DNA of 39,568 nucleotides, from assembly GCA_024196135.1 (NCBI GenBank), contig JAMQCK010000201.1, positions 1-39,568 of the forward strand, given 5' to 3'. Positions 29,801-38,847 of the stretch are shown here, one piece after another (within the stretch, counting starts at the first letter, position 1; every line of letters begins with the position of its first letter). The notes beneath the pieces are model-generated. The model was not told where the DNA came from. It worked only from the letters and a program-made list of their open reading frames with translations, and ran no database searches. Position numbers and translations under genes: made by a program. The DNA comes from Pleurotus ostreatus/Saccharomyces cerevisiae fusant (lineage: Eukaryota > Opisthokonta).

Positions 29801-31816
29801 CCGCGCGTGCGAAGAACGGCGCTTGGGCTGCTAGGTACGTCTCATCATTCAACTCATAGTGTAAAACAAAGTTGACCAACTCTTGCCCAGACACCTACGC
29901 GGCCTACCTCGGCCACCCGGCAATGCCGCCCGCGACGCTCCCCAGCGCTCTCGAGTACGCAACCAGCGCACTTCGTGAACCAAGGCTATCATTGGTGGCG
30001 GCGACCGCCTTGCGCAGCATCTGCGATGCGAATCGTGCGATTCTGGCCTCGCGAGTGGGCGTCAGCGCATTTGGAGGAGTGGCAGAGATGTGCGTGGGCG
30101 AGGGCGGGGTACCGGTGAGCTCTGCCGACATGGATCTGGGGCAGGAGAGGCTGACGAGTTTGGGGTCCAGGATACGGAAAAGGGGAAGGTGTTGCAGAGT
30201 GTGGCGTCTGTGATACAGGCGGTGGATCCGGTGGAGGGTATTGCGCCAGTCGAGGTTCGTACTGCCGTCGTCAAAGGAGAAGTGACTCCTCCTCTGACAA
30301 GAAGCTCAGGCTCTAGTCACGCCGCTTGTCAACAGAGCGATGTCCGCTCGTGAGGTGAGTACAGCATGCGTCGCCCTTCGACTGTCGACTGAGCGCTTTG
30401 TAGCCAGAAGACGTTACACTGCGCTTGGATATCCTTGTCGGCGTTGCGCGTGGGCTTCAGAGGCCATCACATCCGCTTGAAGACGCGTGGACGGAGAGCG
30501 AGGGCGGCCGTTTGGCACAGGAGGCTGCTCGGATGGCTCAGGCAAGAGACGACCCTCGGGCCGTTCATCTGCGGGATAGCCTGGGTGCCCTCATGCGCCA
30601 CTGTACGGAGACTTGGGGTCAGGATGTCGGCGTTTGCACGGTACGATATCTCTCAATCTCACTTCACGCAATCTAACTCGCCACTCCTAGTCGTTGAGCG
30701 ACCTGATCAAAGCTCTCTCCGCCGCCGCACCTCTCGACACTGGTGTTCTGACCGTACCTCCAGCACCGCTCATGGAGCTCATCTGCAGTGCTTTGCAACG
30801 CAGCGTCAACAGCACATGGCTAGCCTTGCTCTCGAAGCTTACCGCCAGCCTTACTGCCGCGACCAGAGACCCCGATTCTCCTTTCAAGCGGGATCCAGGA
30901 GAGGAAGCACGCGCCGTTGTCTCGCGGCTCCTGCCTGCGGGCATCGGCATTGTACTACCGTGGTTTGGTGGTGTAGAGGGCATGCGGAATGTATGTTCAG
31001 TCGATCGCGCTTCCTTGGGCTGAGCTGACCGAGGCATAGAACCCAGACGTCGCGCAAGAGTTCTTCGGCTTGATGGAGCGCATGGCAGAAGAGTACACGC
31101 AGGAGCTGTACTCGATGCCCGAAGGTGCCCTCGATGGGCTGATGCGCTGCGCTATTGTCGCGCTGGGGTTGCAGGAGAGATATTCTATGATCGCCGCCTG
31201 CAAGTTCATTGTGCGTGTCGTCCTGTGCATTAGCCTATTCATGCTGATCTCGATCATACTATAGCGCGCGGTATTCCATCGGACATGTACCTTGGACGTG
31301 CTCTCGCAAAGTCCAGCTCGCGACTTCCTCGTTCAAACGTACTTTGCTCCGGTATTGCGGGCGGCGCTTGAGGTGAGCGACGACCTAACGAAGCAAGATA
31401 CGACCCTGACTTCGTATGAAAGGGCATTGCGGGTAGCACACCACCAAGTACGCACATTAACCTCATCGACCTCTTGCAACTACTATCACTGCGCTGTCCG
31501 GAAGAGATGAAGCGATGGGCTGCGGAGGTTCTCTTCGCGGTACGTTTCCATTATGGCTTGTGGCTTCCCTGATAGCTCATATACACGCCACTAGCCGGAC
31601 TTTATGCCTCAATCTCGCGCCAACTCGGAAGCAAAGGAGAAGTTTGCCAAGGCCCTTATAAGGTAGGCGCTCTCCTCATCTTGTCGTCGTTGTGTCCTGA
31701 TGATTGTTCGAAGCTCGCGGTCGTCAAAGAAAACTAAAGATGCGTGCCTGTCCTTCTCGCTTATCTCAAGAGGATTAGACGGGACGAGTTTTGGCTTCGC
31801 AACGATAGTTGTTTGA
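26867..31816 (+). CDS. importin-13-like karyopherin beta, 1,123 aa, 24 exons
   Basis: Nuclear transport receptor built of HEAT repeats; relatives (importin-13, transportin-3, yeast Kap122/Pdr6) bind RanGTP and carry proteins across the nuclear pore. Exons: 26867-26923, 26979-27287, 27336-27438, 27488-27578, 27634-27708, 27908-27982, 28098-28150, 28254-28456, 28532-28670, 28731-28844, 28943-29103, 29191-29399, 29456-29576, 29630-29834, 29891-30114, 30171-30254, 30310-30354, 30404-30640, 30691-30990, 31040-31210, 31265-31372, 31423-31539, 31595-31662 and 31714-31816. All phases join (3,372 nt). N-terminal family signature: LYDVQKSPLAWGLIVPLL, HFFGAHTAVVKVARDW, LRKLFVCLTSLAIRLAP. Middle: LVQHFLGVVLALTVLPYD, YRRDVGDTLINAYYVLRDD, KGKVLQSVASVIQAVDP. 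C-terminal block SRSSKKTKDAC..SRGLDGTSFGFA fits fungal homologs. The exon 9/10 junction and the last exon are the least certain. Probably an essential housekeeping gene inside the variable cluster. Confidence 0.92.
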
Positions 31817-31966
31817 GGTTGGGTCAGACCATCGATGCAATGCAACATGTATATTTTCTGCCTACGTTTCAGCGATGCACAAATCATCCATCGTTCTAGA
31901 CGATGCCTTAGCTTGCAAACGGAGAATCCTTGAAAAAAGGACATACCGCAGCAATTACAGAGCCCA

Positions 31967-32852
31967 TCATGTTGGTCGAGTGTGCGCGCCAGGGACAGGT
32001 ATCTAGCAGGTCATGAGCTTCCGTGACGGCGATAGATGCGATGGTGTGTGCTTACCTCAAGCATCGCCTTGTCGTACGAGCGGATCACCTCCCCGCAAAA
32101 CGATATATGGTCTGCCCATTCTTCGAGAGCAATCCAGGTCCTACTCAGGAATTGCTTCAATTGCCACTGTTGCTCAGGGCCCAGGTCACGGTACTCCAGC
32201 ATCTTAGCGACGCTGAAGCGCTCCTGGAGGCGCTCGACGGAGAGCTGCAGATGGACCGATGCCGACGCGACACTGTCCACGTCGTCCTTGACGCGTTGGA
32301 CGAAGTGAGATAGCTTCGACAGAGCGTACAGACGGTCGTTCCACTCGGAGCCAATCAATTCGACGAGCAAGAAGTGAATGACGGGCGGGTACGAAATCGA
32401 GGTGAAGGCATCGCGTCCCGACTTGGACAGTGTTTCTAGCGTGATCTCAGCCATTGCGCCGACGTGCTTCAAGGCTGCCATAGCCGAAAGATAGGTGGTC
32501 GACAGATTGGAGAGCGCTTCGTTTGGAGTTTCCAATGGTGCGAGGATTATGCGCTGGATGATACGGAAAACATTCTCCAAGGCAGATATAGCTCCTCTTA
32601 GCAGCTCCATGTAGTCCGCGACCGATCTCATCGCATCCCGAATGGGCTGGATGAGCTGGGATTCACCATGCGCGTACCAAAGAAGGTAGGCAAGAGACCT
32701 GCAGTGGCCCTTGATGTTCGAAGCCGTGATGGCAAGCTGCGCGACATGGTCGAACTCCGGGAAGAAATCCTGGCCATATGACTTATCAGTGGAAAACACC
32801 GCGATCGGCGAGCATGTTCTACCTCAGGTTTTGTGAAGTCTGCTGGATACAT
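31967..32852 (-). CDS. YPP/WND-family helical protein, copy 4, 259 aa, intact
   Basis: Best-preserved member. Exons on the minus strand: 32852-32823 (MYPADFTKPE), 32769-32056 (714 nt) and 32002-31967 (IPVPGAHTRPT). Both introns are 53 nt with normal GT..AG ends. Helical throughout: residues 31-45 (CRSLAYLLWYAH), 51-85 (IRDAMRSVADYMELLRGAIS), 95-135, then SISYPPVIHFLLVELIGSEW (134-153), NDRLYALSKLSHFVQRVKDD (154-173), LQERFSVAKMLEYRDL (191-206) and QWQLKQFLSRTWIALEEW (211-228). No signal peptide, membrane segment or enzyme motif. Convergent with the importin gene, 150 bp apart. Family not recognised; it may be a protein-interaction module, but nothing in the sequence identifies a partner. Confidence 0.82.
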
Positions 32853-32917
32853 GGTTGGCGTTTGTTTGCAGATGGAAGTAGAAAGAGAAGATGGTGGCAG
32901 CGTGGCGTCCGCGCTTA
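32853..32917 (-). promoter_or_regulatory. shared promoter boxes of YPP/WND copy 4
   Basis: On the minus strand, TAAGCGCGGACGCC at 32917-32904, about 50 bp before the ATG, with a decayed AAACGCCAACC box touching the ATG. Confidence 0.65.
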
Positions 32918-33339
32918 CGGGACAACGTGATACATTCTCACGGCACGTATAGGCGCCGCACGCGCGCTTGCCCAACACTGCATGGCGTCTGGACGCCATA
33001 GGCTTATCTTCTCTTACGATATATCCTTAGTTGAAGAGCGTTCGAACTCTTCACAGTTCTGGGTCGGGCCAGCGCGCAAGCAATGAAGAGCAAAATATGT
33101 ATTTGTATCTTGATTATATCCGAGAAATACTCAGAACACAATAAACTTACCATCGAGATAACATAGTAAAACAGCAACTTCTTGAGGCCAGCTTTGCATG
33201 CACGAGAAAAGTGGGCGGGTTGGTCTGTCAGCGGTGACGGGGAAGCTGGTCAGTTGCTCTGACATAGCCGTCTTCGTTATAAAGCGGAAGGCTCTGACGC
33301 GTGGATGACCCTGTCAAGGGCGTAACCTACTCGAATCCA
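32918..33339. other. spacer, nothing recognised
   Basis: About 420 bp, AT-rich in the middle (33090-33180). No ORF or RNA gene supported; probably the upstream region of the helical gene and the 3' end of the next gene. Confidence 0.35.
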
Positions 33340-35032
33340 TTAAAACCCGTGTGAAGTCATGGAGAACCGAAGACTCGCCGTGGTCAAGGTCTCCCGCCGT
33401 CCAGAGCCTGACTGTTTCAGCCAGCGCGTTTCCTCTCTCCCGGTGTGCTGGATGCTCATGCCGGGCAAAGTATCGAACTGAAGGTATTGCTTATCACAAA
33501 TTGCGCTTGGAGTAGCGTGCTTTACTCACGTGGCGACCGAACGAGTAGAAGAACTGCGCGATACGTTTCTTTTCCCCTTCCGAGAACGTTGAGCTACCCT
33601 CTCGCATCTTCAGTATCTTCTTAATGACGCCTTGCAGCTCGATATAGGCCATGAGAACCATCTGCGTATTGTGCCGCAGGTCTTCCGCCGCGGCGCGCGC
33701 ATTGGAAGCTGTGTTGTGCGTACCGGCCGGATCTATGAGTGCATGAGCATACTTCGACCGCCAAAGTGTGCGACACCACGATACCTTGCGTCTTTCTCTG
33801 TAGGTACTGTGCGGCCGCTTGAATCGATCCCCCAATGCCTCCCAAAGCAATCTTGTTGGGACCGCTGTCCATTCCATCCACGATGCCGCCGACAACGGTC
33901 GCGGTGGCAGACATCATACCGTAAAGCGTGTTTGTGCTCTTGCTGAGGTTGGAAGCGACCTTTTCCCATACGCCAGACGTCTCGTAAAAATCCTTAACGC
34001 GTTCCTGTCAGTGAAGTGTATGGACAAGGCGCGTTAGCTCACCGAGCTCATATCACTTAGCGTTTCAATCCCTTGTTCGGCGAGATGCTGCACTTCAGCA
34101 CAAAGACCGAGGACTTGACGATCCTTGGTAAGGTCTGATAATGGAGTCAGAGATGATTCTCCACAAATTCTCAGCCGTACTTACCTGCAGCAGTCAGATA
34201 AGGCGTTGTATCGACCAGCTTGTCGATCAGCTGCGCCCTCTCGACTCGCATGGCGCTTCCCTTGTCGGAGGGGTCGGAATGCATGGTCTCCCTGCCTACA
34301 ACGTAGCCCCGCTTTTCCATACCGCCGGACGGTATGAACGAAGGGCTGACTGCGTACGGTGATGAGGCTGCATAGGTGTTCAACGGAGCGGCTGGAATTG
34401 CCTCAGTGCAAAGATATATAGGCTCGCATCGAAGCACGAACCGGTGAACTGCGCGAACGCAGGGTTATCTACGCTCTGGTAGGAGGTCGCCTGTACCGGG
34501 GCCGTCATGGAACGAGAGACGCTGCGTCCCGCTGTCAAGCTAGAGTCTAAGCGTGATTGAGCATCGGCGACGAATTCGTTGAATATATGGGTACCTCGTG
34601 CGCGCCGCGGAGCGGGCAGCCTCAGGTCTGGAAGACTGCCCAAGAGCGTGCGCGTCTTCTGTTCTGCAGACCCGATGCAGTCAAATACATTCAGCCACTT
34701 CGCCATATTCCTCTTAACACTGACAACATGATGAGAACCATACAAGCGGTTGCGAGCCTGACTCACTGATCGTCCCGTTCGTACTTGTGAGCCGTGGTAC
34801 TGAGACGCGCCATGCTGTCTATAACGCGGGTGCTATGACTGTAACCGGTGCCTCCGAAGGTGGCCGTCTCGTCGTATAGCTGGGTCGCTAACTCGTCCCG
34901 CATGCTTCTGTATGGTTCATTCGTCTGCGTCGCTGCGAACGCTTGATCGAAAAAGGGATGCGAGGGTTGCTCATGACGATGGTGGCGCGTAGACGCGGTC
35001 ATCGAAGGACGCTGAGCCGGCTGATAGGACAT
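33340..35032 (-). CDS. unrecognised protein, 467 aa, seven exons
   Basis: Exons on the minus strand: 35032-34767, 34719-34442, 34391-34185, 34134-34043, 34004-33785, 33732-33530 and 33477-33340. Introns are 38-52 nt; the 38-nt one (34042-34005) is short, yet has clear CTAAC and CTGAC branch sites. All phases join (1,404 nt), which strongly supports the model. N-terminal third: polar, with a helical segment (RNMAKWLNVFDCIGSAEQKT). Centre: Ser/Pro/Tyr-rich and probably disordered. Then helical blocks (RQVLGLCAEVQHLAEQGIET, VWEKVASNLSKSTNTLYGMM) and a glycine-rich, mildly hydrophobic stretch (SATATVVGGIVDGMDSGPN). Helices follow again (LRHNTQMVLMAYIELQGVIK). The last exon is basic and may be wrong; an alternative ends in FGRHVSKARYSKRNL without the last intron. 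No family recognised, no function assigned. Confidence 0.7.
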
Positions 35033-35118
35033 GAGGGCGAATAGTGCGCAAGGCAATGGGTTGGAACGTCGCAGGGAAGACTTTTCTGGGATAAGATCTA
35101 TACTGATATGCCGCGAGC

Positions 35119-35124
35119 TTTATA
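35119..35124 (-). promoter_or_regulatory. TATA box of the seven-exon gene
   Basis: TATAAA on the minus strand, 87 bp upstream of the ATG at 35032, in a suitable position for a fungal promoter with a short leader. Confidence 0.5.
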
Positions 35125-36519
35125 AGCCCGAACTCGGCGCCTAATGTGGGCGCCTTTGCCTGCTGGACCACAGCAGGAGCGGTAGAGGGAGGTAAGCGCA
35201 TGCTCTGCGCGCTGTAATTGAGTCAGCGCGATGGGATGGGGCGTACAGTTACGGAGCTTTCACGCACCAAATACAGCAGAATGGAGGAGGCGGTACCCGC
35301 GCCTCTTGAGTCGACCTATACACCATGTACGTATCCGGGTGCAGCAAGCGCCCCTACACGCTGCAGATTCCCGCAGACAGCGGGGCGTATGTGTTGAGGC
35401 GCGCGGTAAAGCACTCACCTATACAGTCCAATGTGGGCGCCTCTGTCAGGCCTGTCCATATACGGACATCGAAGTGCATAGCCTATGAGTCCATGAGGCT
35501 GGCGCTTGCAACGTTATTGAGCGCGCGGCTGACCTGCGGTTGTCAAGCGCTCTCAGAATCTCCGATAGCTCCTCGTTATCTGCACTAAGTCTCAGATGCT
35601 GCAGAGCTAGAAGTATGAGCCACACAAGGACTGTGAGAACGATAGGTCTGGGGTGTCTTCGCCTCGTTGAAGTGCGCTTACCGTGGTCTGCAGTGTGTGG
35701 CGGAAGCTCAGAGGGGTGCAGGGAGAGCTCACGAGTGACCACCCCAACTCAATACGTATAGTTAGGTTGCCGCTACGGCGACTGTCAGATTTCGCTTTAT
35801 GAGGGTGCCTGCCGGGTTCCGACTCGCGCTGTATGAGGTTCGAGGTCATAGCGCTAAGTGAGATTTCGATATGATCACGTTAAATCACCCCGTGTAGAGG
35901 AGTGCGGCCGTAGCCATTCCGGGCAATGCACTGAGGAACAGTCGTGGTCGTCGAAAGCAACCCTGAGAACGATACCGTCACGTCACTGTCACGCGAGGAG
36001 CCTGATCTGTGTGAGCTAAGTCCGAGCTTGCGAGGACTTAGTGGGAGTCAAGCGAGGCCGAACCGATGCCCGGCCTTAGCCGCGTGACAGCGCCGTCTTT
36101 GGAAGGAGGCACGGGCCCGGTCACGCGAGCGGCGAGCGCGTCGGCGGCATCGACTTCGCCGCTCTCGCCTCCATCGCGTCGAAGCCCTCTGCCAGGATTT
36201 GTTTTCGCCCACCCTCATCATCCCTCTATGCACTCGCTAACGCTCGGGGCAGCGCGGGCTCTGCTCCAGGCCCTTCTCCTTTGGCCTGGGGCGGTGCCTG
36301 CCGTCTGCTACAGCGTTCAGTCGGCCGGCCCGCGGTTCTGTGGGTGGCTGCAGGCGCGCAGTACGTGACCCACGTGATGCCGCTCCCGCCCTGCGGGCGG
36401 CCGACTCCGACAAACTCCAGCCCTCGCTGAGAGCTGGCTTCCTCTTCGTCATCTCCCCCTTCAGCATGACAGTGTCTTAGACGCGCCCCTAGGGCATAGG
36501 CACGAGCCTCGCTTGTCAA
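35125..36519. other. 1.4-kb stretch without a supported gene
   Basis: Only short ORFs on both strands, none with introns that join, a domain, or similarity to other genes here. The 36066-36368 plus-strand ORF is compositionally biased (Ser/Pro/Ala) and has no context. It may include remnants lost in rearrangement next to the truncated F-box copy. Confidence 0.4.
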
Positions 36520-37355
36520 AACCTCAAGAGAACGCTTCTAGCTTTCAACCCACTCTCTGCTCAAGATCTTAATGACATTCAACGGTACCTCTCTCACGCT
36601 GAAGCGGAGGTCAACAAGTACTCCGCCGAAATCGATGGCTTATCCCGGCTTCTGCACTTGCTCGCGAAGGAGAGGGATGAGCTCGAGGGCAAGAAAGGCG
36701 AGCTCGAACGCATCCGCGCAGGCGTCGTCTGGCGATACGCTCCAATCAGCCGTCTCGTACTCAATATCCTGACCGAGATCTTCTGCTTTGTCCGTGACGC
36801 AAATGAGAACTTGTTGCGGGACTACGAGTCGGCCATCCTACCTCTCGCTCAGACCTGTCGGCTCTGGAGGCGTGTCGCACTCTCGCGACCCTTGCTCTGG
36901 ACATCAATCAGATTGTGTAATGTCAATTGCTGTCGAAGACGAGCCGACACACACTTCCAGGACCGTATCGCCCGCGCCGTCCAATTTCATCTTGACAGGT
37001 CTGGTGACGCATTACTCTCGATTCGCATCGAATGCCACCGTTGTTCAGCCTCGAGATCAGCGGAGGACTCTCGCCTTTCAAGCTCGTCGAGCTCGTCGAG
37101 CACATGATAGTCTCGCGTACGCTGCAGAGGGCTGGACTGACCGCACCCTTACGACACGTCGTCCTCGAGCTCCTTGGCGAGTGCGCCTTGGATGATTTGA
37201 CTCGAGGTAGGATGGCGGCGATGTTGGGTTCACTCACCATCCGCGAGAATGTGGAGAAGAGGCGTGGTGTCTTCGCCTATGAGGAGTCCGAATCAGATGA
37301 ACAGCCCCTTGCCACTTTCAACTGTTTTCCTGATCAACGACCGTTCACTACTTGA
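36520..37355 (+). pseudogene. F-box gene relic with 5' loss and 0.8-kb internal deletion
   Basis: Homology to the intact gene at 23467 starts around 36523 (LLAFNPLSAQDLNDIQRYLS) with no in-frame ATG; an in-frame TAG lies at 36490-36492. The coiled coil (KERDELEGKKGELERIRAG) and F-box (ISRLVLNILTEIFCFVRD, LAQTCRLWRRVALSRPLLW) are kept. After SGDALLSIRIEC the sequence jumps near 37050 to the last part (SLEISGGLSP, PLRHVVLELLGECALD, ending ESESDEQPLATFNCFP). The missing part matches about 24571-23760 of the intact copy, that is nearly all of the LRR-like region. The junction has about 3 bp of shared sequence (CCT) and shifts the frame, so no fused product is made. Confidence 0.82.
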
Positions 37356-37598
37356 TATTCGCTCTGGAACGGTTTCTCCACTGTTGTTGTAGCTACTAAT
37401 ATCCTTGTGTATGTCCGAGTTTCTGCTTCTTGCATCGACAGCACGTGGGCACAGCGCGGGGCGGCATTTACCGGCCTCGTGTTCGGAGGCGCTTGTCTCC
37501 TGCCATCACCAACGATCTTGTCTGTTGCCACCGCCGCACAATTCCAACACATTCACTCTCATACTTCTTATCTCTTGACTTTGCTTAACATTTGGACA

Positions 37599-38438
37599 AT
37601 GTACCCGTATGTTTTACCCGACCCAAAGGTTCGGTTTGCGAGGCCTACCGTGCTTATTCCTAATCCGACCACGTCGTTTCAGGCGCTCCTGCCCGAGCTA
37701 GAGCTCTGCATCAAGATCAGTGGTGTCTCTTGGAATATAGGCAGCTTGGCATACAAAATCCGCTCACGGGTAGTGGACGCACATCCAAAGGACACCTTGC
37801 CCGAACCTGGACAGACCTGTTTGCGGCGCTTAGCCGACTACGTGACATGCGCCGCAGACACCATTCTGGCTTACCACGAGATTTTCCGCGGCATCCGTGT
37901 TGCCATTACTCCCACCGACACCTCACTTGACTCTGATGTTCTTGCCATATACGAGCGCTATGACGACTTCCTCCGCATGCAGGACGTGCTCGCCTCCTTG
38001 GAAGGCCCCGCCATGCAGTCCCTTCATGGCTTAGGGGAGTATGTCATTCAAGAGTTTTCTTATCCTCCGGGCATTCACTTCTTCGTGATGCGTGTTCTTG
38101 GCCCCGACTCTTGGGGCTGCCGGGAAATCGCGCTGCAGGACGTGCCTCCTCTCCTTGACGCCACGCGCACATGCGTGAAGGAGCTCAAGGATCTGGCAGC
38201 TCAGCTTAGCGCGTGTGCAGGCGCCATGCGGACCCGGTTTTCACTTGTACGACTGTCGGAGATCAGGGCGCTCACAGACGAGGTCCGTGGCAAGTTGGAC
38301 CTGCTTGTCGTCCGCGCTTCAGGAGACCTGCCTAGCTTGGCGAGCAGTATAAGGTCAGATGGACGGATTATACTGGAGTTGACGATGCCTCGGAACTACC
38401 TGAGTCTCTCCCTTCCTATGTCGCGAATTTGTGATTGA
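37599..38438 (+). CDS. YPP/WND-family helical protein, divergent subfamily, 261 aa
   Basis: Exons: 37599-37628 (MYPYVLPDPK) and 37683-38438. The 54-nt intron (GTTCGG..TTTCAG) is in frame and free of stops, and an ATG at 37407 is also in frame, so a longer unspliced ORF exists. The start and intron were chosen because all five paralogs have the same 8-11-codon first exon and phase-0 intron. Core blocks: LRRLADYVTCAADTILAYHE, EFSYPPGIHFFVMRVLGPDS, WGCREIALQDVPPLLD, TRFSLVRLSEIRAL. As in the copy at 22210 there is no third exon. It follows the F-box relic by 243 bp on the same strand, a remnant of an F-box/helical pair. Function unknown. Confidence 0.75.
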   Translation: MYPYVLPDPKVRFARPTVLIPNPTTSFQALLPELELCIKISGVSWNIGSLAYKIRSRVVDAHPKDTLPEPGQTCLRRLADYVTCAADTILAYHEIFRGIRVAITPTDTSLDSDVLAIYERYDDFLRMQDVLASLEGPAMQSLHGLGEYVIQEFSYPPGIHFFVMRVLGPDSWGCREIALQDVPPLLDATRTCVKELKDLAAQLSACAGAMRTRFSLVRLSEIRALTDEVRGKLDLLVVRASGDLPSLASSIRSDGRIILELTMPRNYLSLSLPMSRICD

Positions 38439-38847
38439 ATTGACTTCCAACCTAGGACCACCATACGATATGAAGTTTGCGCCGAGCGCCATCATCTTTG
38501 TCAGAATGTCACTTTTACTTACATCGGCTAGGAAGCGTACAGCGCCCATTCAGTCCGCGGGCAGCGCGCGTTCATGGACAATATACCTCGCGAATACGAC
38601 CACGATGTGCACTATATCCGTACGGAAAGACATACGCGCGAAGCGCCGTGTATTTTCCTTACCGCAGGGACGCGCAAGTGTGCAATAAATAAATTCCACT
38701 ATCATCCATGCTACTCGCCTCTGACATGACCAGTGTTCGCAATACTTCGTGGACTCGGCGGATATACAAGAATAAATACGGTGATAGCGAGGAGATTAAA
38801 TCGGCAGCCAGAACCTTTGTAATGAAGCAGTGTTCCCAAGGCGTAAA
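38439..38847. other. convergent spacer
   Basis: About 410 bp between two converging genes. No supported gene; AATAAA-like sites on the plus strand near 38687-38692 and 38772 could serve 3' end formation. Confidence 0.35.

Noticed and set aside
36066..36368. 100-codon plus-strand ORF in the 1.4-kb gap
   Set aside because: Biased composition, no homology inside the window, no introns or promoter features.
37407..37598. Upstream in-frame ATG extending the helical gene at 37599
   Set aside because: The extension has no counterpart in five paralogs, which all begin at the M-x-x-x..D-P-K exon followed by the phase-0 intron.
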